From Arenibacter algicola (GTDB lineage Bacteria > Bacteroidota > Bacteroidia > Flavobacteriales > Flavobacteriaceae): a DNA stretch of 64,000 nt. The notes below the pieces were generated by a model. It was given only the letters and a program-made list of their open reading frames with translations. It ran no database searches and was not told where the DNA came from. Where the stretch lies: the NCBI RefSeq assembly GCF_000733925.1, contig NZ_JPOO01000003.1:186001-250000 (forward strand), in the 5' to 3' direction. The position numbers and the translations under genes are program-made. Position 1 is the stretch's first letter; the number at the start of each line of letters is the position of its first letter. This document shows, piece after piece, positions 8,925 to 17,245 of the stretch.

Positions 8925-11771
8925 TTAGAACCATTTCCTAGTAAATAACCCGGTTAAAGTCCTTGGGCTAAAGGTTATAACAAATCTGATTTTTTGATCG
9001 TACTGTGGTTGTGAAATCTCCCAACCGTTGTTCGAGTATAATGGAAAATAAAGTTCAAAATAATCTGTCAACAAATTTAAGCGAATACCGGAGTCATAAA
9101 CAAAACGCTCTTTTAACCCTTTATTCTTTATAAAACCCATATCGCCGTAAAGTTCTATCCATCGCCAAATATTTACACTGGTATTAATGGTTGCCATCCA
9201 ATCATTGGCAAAGGGGTTTTCCAATTTGGATTTAAAACCGCCTTCGGCAACTATAATTTGTTGGCTATAGATCCCCGAACCTTCCGATCTTCCCAAATAT
9301 TCATAATCGAACAGATAGTCTGTGGGCCTATCAAGGGCAAAACTAAAAAATTCTGTACTGCCGGCCGTTTCATTTCTAAGGAACTTACCAGCGAAAAAAC
9401 GTAAATTAAACTGCCTATTGTTCTCAAACAGTTTTCGATATTCCAATTCATACGCAAGCTTGGTAAATTTATTGGAATACTGTGCATCTACGGACCAAGA
9501 TAGATAATTGATTATGTTATTGGTTGTATTATAATATTTTGCATTGAACACATTATAATCCGGATCTGTTTCCAATCCCAGACTCTGTAGATTTGGATCT
9601 ATGTCCCTAAATACACTTATAGACCTAAAAATCAGGGCCTCCCTTTTATTAAGTAAAAGATTACTGGGCCTCCAGCCAAAACCTATAGAAGGACTCACCG
9701 TACTGTAGCGGGAATTTTCCTGGAAATGTGAGGTAGACCCCCTTAGGGAATAGTTGGTAACATATAGACCGCTTTTACCGTGGTATTTACGAAAATTAAA
9801 TTTACCATAACCTACAAAAGTCTTTTCATTAGGGGCATAGGAAGGGGCCAGATCAAAAACGAACGGCCTTTCCAATAAGGTCTTGTTGTGTAATCTCATG
9901 CCCGGAGAAAGTCCGTCATACTTATTGAATCCCAAGACCGGAACATAAAACACCTGATTGTAATAGGGGTCTTCGGCATCCTTAAAAAATTGAAATTTCA
10001 GTTTTTTGTTACTTGAAAAGAAGCCGTTCAAGGATTTCCAATTATCCCGTTGATTAAATTCCGGGATGGTTTGATCATAATTTAAAACCAAACGATCTTC
10101 GCCGTTCTTTGGAATTCTAAAGGCCTGTTGATCGGTAATATCCGTAAACCAGTAATTTGAAACTACGGTATCATTTTTTATCCCAAAAAGTGAAATAGGT
10201 ACATTGGTGCCTTCTTTATTTTTTAAAATGACCACCAACGAATCCTCCATTTTTCGCACCTTCTTTATTTTGAAGTCGATTTTTTGGGTTGTGGACACAT
10301 ATTCATCAAAAAACCAATTGATATCCTTATCCGAGTTTTCCACAACTATAAATTTAAAATCTGCCGCTGTGGATGGTTTTAATCTATAGTTTATGTAGAA
10401 TTCTTTCACACTGCGGTCTACGTGTTCTTTGCCGGTATAATCGGCCAAATATGCCAATCCCAATCCAGCCTTGTACCTGTTGGCTATTTTTTGATTGAAT
10501 TTTACAAGAGAATCGTTGGGAGTAGTGAGGGACTGATCAATATTTCTTCTGGCCGACAGCATATGGAGCAGAGGATATTGTTCGTTAAAATTCATTTTGG
10601 CCAAATGAAAATTCCGTACACCCCAAATACTGGATAATTTGCCCAACAGTTTTTGATCTGGATAGTATTCCTCCACAAAACCGATCATAAGATAATTCAA
10701 AATTGCATCGGTAACCCATTTTTCGTTTCTTGGATCCAGGAACATTGTTTCCTTTATAAAACTATTGAGAGCTGTTTTTAGAAACTTCATTTCAAATTGA
10801 AACTGTTCCTCATAGGGTCTAATAAAGCTGGGGAGTTGGTTAATTCCATACAAGGGATCCTTATCATAATCCAGTTGCGAGACCAATAATTGTTTATGTG
10901 GAAAATCGCCCAAATTTTCATAGATATACTTAGATACCTTGTTTATAGATATTCCGGAAGATATTTCATCGTACTTCGGTGACTGCAAGTCGGTCAAAAT
11001 AGTTATTTCCGGCGTTACATGCTTTACGAATTGATTGTACGGCCTTATTATTATCTCCCCACTTTTTTGATTAATCCCCTGTAGATAAATATGCTGAATA
11101 TTTCCTACTTGGTTTTTTCCCAATTCATGAAAATTGGAGACAGCAAATAAATTTTCAGGTATAATGAGTTCTATGGACGTATTGGCCATATCCGTATAAA
11201 GGTCTTCCAAGTTTTTGTTTGAATATAAGTGCCATTCCCCATCATAAACGGCAGGGGTAAGGTACCAGTCCTTTAGATAATAGCCGCCCCTGTTATCATA
11301 TCCGTAGGTAGTGAATTTATCCGAAGGTAATTTTACCTTATAGGTAATAAATATTTTAGTGGATTCCTTTGGGGGTAGTGGATGGTTCAGATTAATTTTA
11401 ATAATGTCCTTTCCAGGGGCGTATTCCCAATCCAGACCTTGGTAATTATCATCAACGGTACTTGTAATTTTGGTATTTCCCCTTTCTACATCCTTGGCCA
11501 AATGCAGCCCTTTCTTAAATTCTTCAGAAAACCTTTTGGCCAAAGCAGTATTCTTATTGGCATAGGCATTGGCCCAATCATTTAAGTAAATTAACTCCAA
11601 GGTATCCTTGGAATTATTTTCATAAATAATTTCCTGTTGTATATTGAACGTTTTACTTTCGGCATCCAAGGTGGCCTTAAGTTTATTGGAATGCTGGGCC
11701 ATGGAAAGACCGTTGACACATAAAATTATCAACAATAAAATAGGTTTCCGTATGTATACCAACTTTTTCAA
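8925..11771 (-). CDS. M1 aminopeptidase-like protein without zinc motif, with putative C-terminal outer-membrane barrel
   Basis: A 948-residue exported protein. Residues 1-25 are a signal peptide (hydrophobic core LLLIILCVNGLSMA). The N-terminal 550 residues have the layout of an M1 metallopeptidase: beta-sandwich, the GGYYLKDWYLTPAVYDGEW segment, then YGINQLPSF where M1 enzymes hold their substrate loop. The expected HExxH...E zinc site is absent; the matching stretch (KFLKTALNSFIKETMFLDPRNEKWVTD region) has no His-Glu pair. Residues of about 610-948 are rich in alternating aromatic beta strands and end in Trp-Phe, like an outer-membrane barrel. The start is TTG: no ATG precedes the signal peptide, and AGGA lies just upstream. 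It is probably a non-catalytic surface protein. Confidence 0.7.
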   Translation of the reverse strand: MKKLVYIRKPILLLIILCVNGLSMAQHSNKLKATLDAESKTFNIQQEIIYENNSKDTLELIYLNDWANAYANKNTALAKRFSEEFKKGLHLAKDVERGNTKITSTVDDNYQGLDWEYAPGKDIIKINLNHPLPPKESTKIFITYKVKLPSDKFTTYGYDNRGGYYLKDWYLTPAVYDGEWHLYSNKNLEDLYTDMANTSIELIIPENLFAVSNFHELGKNQVGNIQHIYLQGINQKSGEIIIRPYNQFVKHVTPEITILTDLQSPKYDEISSGISINKVSKYIYENLGDFPHKQLLVSQLDYDKDPLYGINQLPSFIRPYEEQFQFEMKFLKTALNSFIKETMFLDPRNEKWVTDAILNYLMIGFVEEYYPDQKLLGKLSSIWGVRNFHLAKMNFNEQYPLLHMLSARRNIDQSLTTPNDSLVKFNQKIANRYKAGLGLAYLADYTGKEHVDRSVKEFYINYRLKPSTAADFKFIVVENSDKDINWFFDEYVSTTQKIDFKIKKVRKMEDSLVVILKNKEGTNVPISLFGIKNDTVVSNYWFTDITDQQAFRIPKNGEDRLVLNYDQTIPEFNQRDNWKSLNGFFSSNKKLKFQFFKDAEDPYYNQVFYVPVLGFNKYDGLSPGMRLHNKTLLERPFVFDLAPSYAPNEKTFVGYGKFNFRKYHGKSGLYVTNYSLRGSTSHFQENSRYSTVSPSIGFGWRPSNLLLNKREALIFRSISVFRDIDPNLQSLGLETDPDYNVFNAKYYNTTNNIINYLSWSVDAQYSNKFTKLAYELEYRKLFENNRQFNLRFFAGKFLRNETAGSTEFFSFALDRPTDYLFDYEYLGRSEGSGIYSQQIIVAEGGFKSKLENPFANDWMATINTSVNIWRWIELYGDMGFIKNKGLKERFVYDSGIRLNLLTDYFELYFPLYSNNGWEISQPQYDQKIRFVITFSPRTLTGLFTRKWF

Positions 11772-11782
11772 AAATCCTGTGT

Positions 11783-12469
11783 TTAGAAATTAGGGCTCAA
11801 TATATTTCCTTTGTAAAAGGAATCTATTATGTCCACCACTTCATTTTCCGTGTCAACTATTTGTATCAGATCCAAATCATTGGGACTAATGTTCCCCATT
11901 TTCAGCATGGCATCCTTTATCCAATCCAACAATCCTTTCCAAAATTCTGAGCCCACCAAAATAATGGGAAATTTTTCTATTTTGTTGGTCTGTATAAGTG
12001 TAATTGCTTCGAAAAGTTCATCCAACGTACCAAAACCTCCTGGCAAGACCACAAAGCCTTGGGAATATTTTACGAACATAACCTTACGGACAAAGAAATA
12101 ATCGAAATCCAAACTTTTATCCCCGTCTATATAAGGATTGTCATGTTGCTCAAAAGGCAAATCAATATTTAAACCAACAGAGGTGCCACCTGCCAAATGT
12201 GCGCCCCTATTCCCTGCCTCCATTATTCCTGGACCACCGCCAGTGATAATTCCATAACCGGCTTCGGCAATACTCTTGGCCACACTTACTGCCAATTCAT
12301 AGTATTTGTCCCCTGGCTTTGTACGTGCGGACCCAAAGATGGAAACGCATGGTCCGATGGAACTCATTTTTTCAAATCCGTTCACAAACTCGCCCATAAT
12401 CTTGAATAGGGCCCAGGAATCGTTTGTTTTTATCTCATTCCATCCTTTGTGATGCTGTTCTTTTCTCAT
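11783..12469 (-). CDS. LOG-family Rossmann protein (TIGR00730 type)
   Basis: A 228-residue cytoplasmic protein of the LOG family (cytokinin-riboside 5'-monophosphate phosphoribohydrolase / AMP nucleosidase-like). The nucleotide-binding motifs are GGGPGIMEAGNRGA at 77-90 and PGGFGTLDE at 143-151, both complete. In bacteria these enzymes cleave the N-glycosidic bond of AMP-like nucleotides; whether this one acts on AMP, cytokinin ribotides or something else is not readable. It lies 11 nt upstream of the M1-like gene and 94 nt downstream of uvrA on the same strand, so the three may be cotranscribed. Confidence 0.85.
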   Translation of the reverse strand: MRKEQHHKGWNEIKTNDSWALFKIMGEFVNGFEKMSSIGPCVSIFGSARTKPGDKYYELAVSVAKSIAEAGYGIITGGGPGIMEAGNRGAHLAGGTSVGLNIDLPFEQHDNPYIDGDKSLDFDYFFVRKVMFVKYSQGFVVLPGGFGTLDELFEAITLIQTNKIEKFPIILVGSEFWKGLLDWIKDAMLKMGNISPNDLDLIQIVDTENEVVDIIDSFYKGNILSPNF

Positions 12470-12563
12470 GTTAGAATATTATCTATAATCAATTAAGGCT
12501 TTCTTTGTCATAACGCTATAAAGTTGTTTTGAAGAAAAAAGTATCTTTAATTGACGGTTAATT

Positions 12564-15404
12564 TCACAAACCTAATTCTTTTCTTAAAAATTTTGAGGTG
12601 TAACTCTTTTTATCGAGGGCTACTTCCTCGGGAGTTCCTTCCGCAACTACCATACCACCATTGCGACCGCCTTCGTAACCTATATCGATAATATGGTCTA
12701 CCATTTTTATAACATCCATATTATGTTCAATTACCAGAACGGTATTTCCCTTGTTCACAAGCTTATTAAGTACGTGCATCAAAACCCTGATATCTTCAAA
12801 GTGCAGGCCTGTTGTAGGTTCGTCCAATATATAAAAGGTATTACCGGTATCCCTTTTGGATAGTTCCGTAGCCAACTTTATACGTTGCGCTTCTCCACCG
12901 GATAGGGTGGTAGATTGCTGGCCCAAGGAAATATATCCCAACCCAACATCCTGTATAGTTTTCAATTTGCGATAGATCTTGGGAATATTCTCAAAAAATT
13001 CCACAGACTCGTTAATAGTCATTTCAAGTACATCGGCAATAGATTTGCCCTTATACCTTATTTCCAAGGTTTCCCTGTTAAAGCGTTTCCCATTACAGGT
13101 CTCACATTCAACATAAACATCTGGAAGGAAATTCATTTCTATTACCCTTAGTCCTCCGCCTTGACAAGTTTCACAACGCCCTCCGGTAACATTAAAACTA
13201 AAACGACCTGGCTTGTAACCCCTAATAGAGGCTTCCTGTGTTTTGGCAAAAAGGGACCTGATTTCACTAAAGACGCCGGTATAGGTAGCGGGATTGGACC
13301 TTGGTGTTCTTCCTATAGGAGACTGGTTAATATCTATGACCTTATCTATATGTTCCAAGCCCTTAATTTTCTTGTAGGGCATAGGAACTTTAACTCCATT
13401 AAAATAATAGGCATTTAAAATGGGGTATAGGGTTTCGTTGATCAAGGTAGATTTTCCGCTGCCCGAAACTCCCGTTACCCCGATCATTTTTCCCAAAGGA
13501 AAACTTACCGAAACATTTTTAAGATTATTTCCGGAACAGCCAGATATTTCCAGACTGTTTCCATTTCCTTCACGCCGCTTTTTTGGAACTTCTATTTTTA
13601 ATTTACCTGAAATATAATCTGCCGTTAAAGTATGATGGTTTTTTAGGGCATCGGGTTTCCCTTCCGAAATTATTTCCCCTCCATGCTTTCCTGCCTTTGG
13701 CCCAATATCTATAACGTGGTCTGCACGTTCTATCATATCGCGGTCATGCTCTACCACAATTACAGAATTACCAAGGTCCCTAAGCGATTCCAGGGACTTT
13801 ATCAACCGTTCATTGTCCCTTTGGTGCAAACCAATACTGGGCTCATCCAGAATATAAAGAACGCCTACCAATTGCGACCCAATTTGGGTTGCCAATCTAA
13901 TACGCTGCGCTTCCCCCCCAGAAAGGGATTTGCTACTTCTATTTAGGGAGAGGTAGTCCAAGCCTACATCCAATAGAAATTGAACCCTTGTTTTTATTTC
14001 CTTTATAATTTCCTCGGCAATTTTTAATTGGTTGCCCTCCAATTTTTTTTCCAGACCGTTAAAGAAATCCGCCAATTCCGCAATATCCAAATTGGATAGG
14101 TCGGCAATATTGTTGTTGTCTATTTTAAAATTTAGGGATTCTTGTTTTAGCCTAGTGCCTCCACAAGTTGGACATTTAATTTTGTCCATATATTCCTTGG
14201 CCCAACGTTTGATAGAGGTGGAGTTGGCCTCATTAAATTGACTTTTGATAAAATTGGATATGCCTTCATAATCTATTTTGTAAAGGCGCTTTACTCCCAA
14301 AGTTTTTGAATCTACCTCAAAACTTTCCTTACCACCATAGAGCAACACTCCAATGGCTTCCTCAGGGATTTTGGCAATTGTGGTGGTAAGTTCAAAATTA
14401 TATCGCTGCGCAATAGTTTCTATCTGTTTAAAGGCCCAAGAATTTTTATATTCGCCCAAAGGTGCAATGCCACCCCCTTTGATGCTAAGGTTTTTGTTTG
14501 GGAAAATTTTATTTTCATTTACCTCATAAATATGTCCAAGCCCATTACAATCGGGACACATGCCCTTTGGGGAATTAAAAGAAAAGGTATTGGGTTCGGG
14601 AGAAGGGTATGAAATTCCAGTAGTGGGGCACATTAAATCCCTACTAAAATAACGGGGTTCGACCTTCCCTTCTTCCAAAATCATGAGTACATTTTCTCCA
14701 CTGTACATGGCCGTATTAATTGTTTCCGAAATACGTTTGTCCAATTCGGTACTCTCCTCAATTTTGAGTCGGTCAATAACTATCTCAATATCATGGGTCT
14801 TATAACGGTCCACTTTCATGCCCTTTACAATATCCTTTATTTCCCCATCTACCCTTACCTTAACAAAGCCTTGCTTGGCAATCTGCTCAAAAAGCTCCCT
14901 ATAGTGACCTTTTCTGGACTTGATGATAGGAGCTAGAACGTTTATCTTTTTACCGTTGTAAGAGGATATGATCAATTCCTTTATCTGTGCATCATCATAA
15001 CTGACCATCTTCTCCCCAGTATTGTAACTGTAGGCATCACCGGCCCTGGCAAATAAAAGTCTGAGGAAATCGTAGATTTCGGTAATGGTACCCACTGTTG
15101 ACCTAGGAGATTTTGAAGTGGTCTTCTGCTCAATGGCAATTACTGGTGACAGACCATCGATCTTGTCCACATCAGGCCGCTCCAAGCCACCCAGAAACTG
15201 TCGGGCATAGGCAGAAAAAGTCTCAATATACCGTCTTTGACCTTCGGCATAAATGGTATCAAAGGCCAAGGATGATTTGCCGCTTCCGGACAGTCCGGTA
15301 ATAACGACCAGCTTTTCACGGGGAATGGTGACATCTATATTTTTAAGGTTGTGCACACGAGCGCCTTTGACCTCAATATTCTCTTCGTAATTAATCATTT
15401 TCAT
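12564..15404 (-). CDS. uvrA: excinuclease ABC subunit A
   Basis: UvrA, the DNA-damage sensor of nucleotide excision repair; a dimer that hands lesions to UvrB. About 946 residues from the ATG at 15404; the frame opens at a TTG two codons earlier and another ATG is at 15398. Both ABC modules are intact: GLSGSGKSSLAFDT near residue 37, LSGGEAQRIRLATQ with LDEPSIGLHQRDN, then GVSGSGKSTL and LSGGEAQRIKLATE with LDEPTTGLHFEDI. The C-terminal zinc module CETCQGGG...CETCNGK is complete, while the first zinc module reads CPTTG where other UvrAs have CPxCG, so one Cys is missing. Bacteroidota often carry two UvrA copies, so this may be one of a pair. Confidence 0.95.
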   Translation of the reverse strand: MKMINYEENIEVKGARVHNLKNIDVTIPREKLVVITGLSGSGKSSLAFDTIYAEGQRRYIETFSAYARQFLGGLERPDVDKIDGLSPVIAIEQKTTSKSPRSTVGTITEIYDFLRLLFARAGDAYSYNTGEKMVSYDDAQIKELIISSYNGKKINVLAPIIKSRKGHYRELFEQIAKQGFVKVRVDGEIKDIVKGMKVDRYKTHDIEIVIDRLKIEESTELDKRISETINTAMYSGENVLMILEEGKVEPRYFSRDLMCPTTGISYPSPEPNTFSFNSPKGMCPDCNGLGHIYEVNENKIFPNKNLSIKGGGIAPLGEYKNSWAFKQIETIAQRYNFELTTTIAKIPEEAIGVLLYGGKESFEVDSKTLGVKRLYKIDYEGISNFIKSQFNEANSTSIKRWAKEYMDKIKCPTCGGTRLKQESLNFKIDNNNIADLSNLDIAELADFFNGLEKKLEGNQLKIAEEIIKEIKTRVQFLLDVGLDYLSLNRSSKSLSGGEAQRIRLATQIGSQLVGVLYILDEPSIGLHQRDNERLIKSLESLRDLGNSVIVVEHDRDMIERADHVIDIGPKAGKHGGEIISEGKPDALKNHHTLTADYISGKLKIEVPKKRREGNGNSLEISGCSGNNLKNVSVSFPLGKMIGVTGVSGSGKSTLINETLYPILNAYYFNGVKVPMPYKKIKGLEHIDKVIDINQSPIGRTPRSNPATYTGVFSEIRSLFAKTQEASIRGYKPGRFSFNVTGGRCETCQGGGLRVIEMNFLPDVYVECETCNGKRFNRETLEIRYKGKSIADVLEMTINESVEFFENIPKIYRKLKTIQDVGLGYISLGQQSTTLSGGEAQRIKLATELSKRDTGNTFYILDEPTTGLHFEDIRVLMHVLNKLVNKGNTVLVIEHNMDVIKMVDHIIDIGYEGGRNGGMVVAEGTPEEVALDKKSYTSKFLRKELGL

Positions 15405-15520
15405 TAGCAATGTGCGAAGTTACGACTTTGACTCCTAAAAAGGAAGTAGGTGCTATTTAGTTTTTTGTAGATTAAAAGCTTAGCTATAAATTAGCGTTCT
15501 TAACTTTAAAATATTTTTAA

Positions 15521-16048
15521 ATGCAGCTTTTAGGAATAGGTTCCAGGATTAATCACAGCGAATACGGAAAAGGGGTAGTAACCAATGTTACGTCCAAACA
15601 TTATTGGGTTACCTTCATGGACAATGGTTTGGAAACCATAGATTTGGATTCTGATTTTGAAGTGATAGAGGCAGTGGAGGACGAAGTGGATACCATTAGT
15701 TTTTCCGAAGTGGAACAGTCATTGATTTCTATATTAAAGCGCTGGAGCGATGCAAGTTCCATCACTCCAATTGCCGACAAATGGAAAGGCGGAAACCTGG
15801 TTTTAAAACCTGGCGATGCCAACTTATCCGAAAAAGAAATTCCAATAGATACCTTTTTTCACAAAATAGTAATGGTCAGGGACAGAATTCGGGTAATGGA
15901 ACAGAAAATAAACAGTAGTAATAATTTGGATGATCAGGAAAAGGTTGACCTACAACAGTATATAACCCGAATTTACGGCAGCCTAACCACATTTAACGTG
16001 CTATTTAAAAATCAGAGCGATAATTTTGTGGGCGAAAAAACCAAGTAA
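15521..16048 (+). CDS. conserved hypothetical protein with N-terminal Tudor-like module
   Basis: A 175-residue cytoplasmic protein with no enzyme motif that I can name. Residues 7-50 form a compact beta module beginning GSRINHSEYGKGVV, closely like the C-terminal RNA-polymerase-binding module of UvrD (GSLVNHTRFGRGQV) seen at nt 398-541. The rest is mostly helical: an acidic linker, an amphipathic segment (SLISILKRWSDASS), and a C-terminal pair of helices with DRIRVMEQKIN. It is divergent from uvrA (116 nt from its ATG). I infer a link to transcription or repair from these two facts only. No signal peptide or membrane segment is present. Confidence 0.75.
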   Translation: MQLLGIGSRINHSEYGKGVVTNVTSKHYWVTFMDNGLETIDLDSDFEVIEAVEDEVDTISFSEVEQSLISILKRWSDASSITPIADKWKGGNLVLKPGDANLSEKEIPIDTFFHKIVMVRDRIRVMEQKINSSNNLDDQEKVDLQQYITRIYGSLTTFNVLFKNQSDNFVGEKTK

Positions 16049-16170
16049 GTCAATCTGAAAGTCATTACTGTAAATTCTTTACCATTAATTGAAGGCACTT
16101 AGTAATATCCCTAAAACAAGGAAGAGTGGGATTAATTTAAAACATTGTGAAAAATAAACGCGCATGTTAA

Positions 16171-16890
16171 TTATACTGCCGCCTTTTCACCCATATCGGC
16201 CATCTCGGGTTTTCTGGAATAGCGTGAATGTGAGTGCAATTTATTATTTATCAGTTGTTTTATGTTGGTATGGGAAAGGTCTCCGGTGCAATCATAAACC
16301 GACAATTCCAAGGAAATAATTTCGACAGTATAAAGGTTGTAATAAATGGCATACTTTCTTTTTTGATCATATACCATAAATTCCTGACCATGAAATTTTG
16401 ACCTGAAGTATTTGGAAATAAGCGGTAACACATCAAACCCAGGGGACACATTGGAGAAGTAGACCTGATCTTGTGATATTTCAAAGTTTGCAATGGCTTC
16501 TATTCTATGTTTTTCCCGAGCCACCATTCTGGAATGTTGCTGAATTTTTAAAATAATTTCGGACATTCCTTCAATAGGGTTTTCATTGGGATGGGCATAC
16601 ATGGAACGGATATACTGGTAGAGTAGAAGTTCAATGCCTTTGGTTTCGCTCAGAAAAGCAAAGTATATGGACTTAATGGCTGAATTGCTTTTGTTCTGTA
16701 TACTGTTCCAAACCCGTCTTGCCCTATCCATCTGGGTAAATACCATTATTGCCTCCGAAAACAGTCCTTTTTGAAGATCCTTATTTTTTTGGATGTTCAC
16801 TACCGGTATTTTCTCTTCAAAAATTTTGAACACCGTAGTTAAAAAACCATTGAAACTGCCATCGTAAATTAAAACCTTAGGATTTTCCAT
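16171..16890 (-). CDS. TIGR03915-type putative DNA metabolism/repair protein
   Basis: A 239-residue protein of the family usually found beside a radical-SAM protein and a uracil-DNA-glycosylase-like domain. Family marks are VLIYDGSFNGFLTTVFKIFEE at the N-terminus (residues 5-25), RARRVWNSI, AFLSETKGIELLLYQYIR, VAREKHRIEAIANFEI and the long segment with VLPLISKYFRSKFHGQEFMVYDQKRKYAIYYN. The C-terminal 40 residues are variable. No radical-SAM gene lies next to it here; instead a 59-residue ORF directly precedes it on the same strand, 2 nt away. Molecular function is unknown in the family; a role in DNA metabolism is inferred from its known genomic partners. Confidence 0.78.
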   Translation of the reverse strand: MENPKVLIYDGSFNGFLTTVFKIFEEKIPVVNIQKNKDLQKGLFSEAIMVFTQMDRARRVWNSIQNKSNSAIKSIYFAFLSETKGIELLLYQYIRSMYAHPNENPIEGMSEIILKIQQHSRMVAREKHRIEAIANFEISQDQVYFSNVSPGFDVLPLISKYFRSKFHGQEFMVYDQKRKYAIYYNLYTVEIISLELSVYDCTGDLSHTNIKQLINNKLHSHSRYSRKPEMADMGEKAAV

Positions 16891-16892
16891 AA

Positions 16893-17072
16893 TTAATCGA
16901 ATAAACTGAGTTGCACACTTAATTCCTTTTTTAAACGCCTTCTAGTCGTTTTTACCATATGACCTTTGGTTGAACCATTCCCTTTCTTAGAGTTAACCGA
17001 AACAAAGTAATTATCCTCCATCCCGGAAAAAGCTACGTTACTTAATTTTTGATGCAAATCGTCCAAAGTCAT
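16893..17072 (-). CDS. small basic protein ending in a beta-clamp-binding-like motif
   Basis: A 59-residue ORF that starts at the ATG at 17072 and stops 2 nt before the TIGR03915-type gene. Residues 1-25 are mixed (MTLDDLHQKLSNVAF...), residues 27-47 are basic with KTTRRRLKK, and the last residues are QLSLFD. QL(S/D)LF is the consensus by which polymerases and repair proteins bind the DNA polymerase sliding clamp, and it is usually found at a free C-terminus as here. No known family is recognised. Evidence that it is a real gene: tight spacing to its neighbour, a -7 box (TATATTTG, plus positions 17095-17102) 22 nt upstream, and the terminal motif. Confidence 0.6.
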   Translation of the reverse strand: MTLDDLHQKLSNVAFSGMEDNYFVSVNSKKGNGSTKGHMVKTTRRRLKKELSVQLSLFD

Positions 17073-17092
17073 AATTTAATATTTGTAATTAT

Positions 17093-17171
17093 TCCAAATA
17101 TATGGATTATTTCCTAATTATGGAAATAGTCCAAGAAATTTTTTGGATATATTCCAAAATCCGTATATTTG
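17093..17171. promoter_or_regulatory. divergent promoter region with several TTCCA/TGGAA palindromes
   Basis: The intergenic DNA between the 59-residue ORF and the S24 regulator holds three inverted repeats on one theme: TCCA-6-TGGA (17093-17106), TATTTCC-7-GGAAATA (17108-17128) and TTTTGGA-5-TCCAAAA (17141-17159). A good plus-strand promoter is TTG at 17143-17145, an 18-nt spacer, and TATATTTG at 17164-17171, so the third palindrome covers the -33 box. A minus-strand -7 box overlaps the first palindrome. The layout fits operators of a self-regulating CI/LexA-like repressor, which is encoded on the right. Confidence 0.6.
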
Positions 17172-17245
17172 AAATTATTAGATATGGTCATTTCAATAAA
17201 TAATGGGTATGTCTAATTCAACTAAATGAATTTAAAACCTGTACT

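Noticed and set aside
15113..15334. Small frames inside uvrA on both strands
   Set aside because: They lie wholly within the conserved N-terminal ATPase coding region and are shadows.
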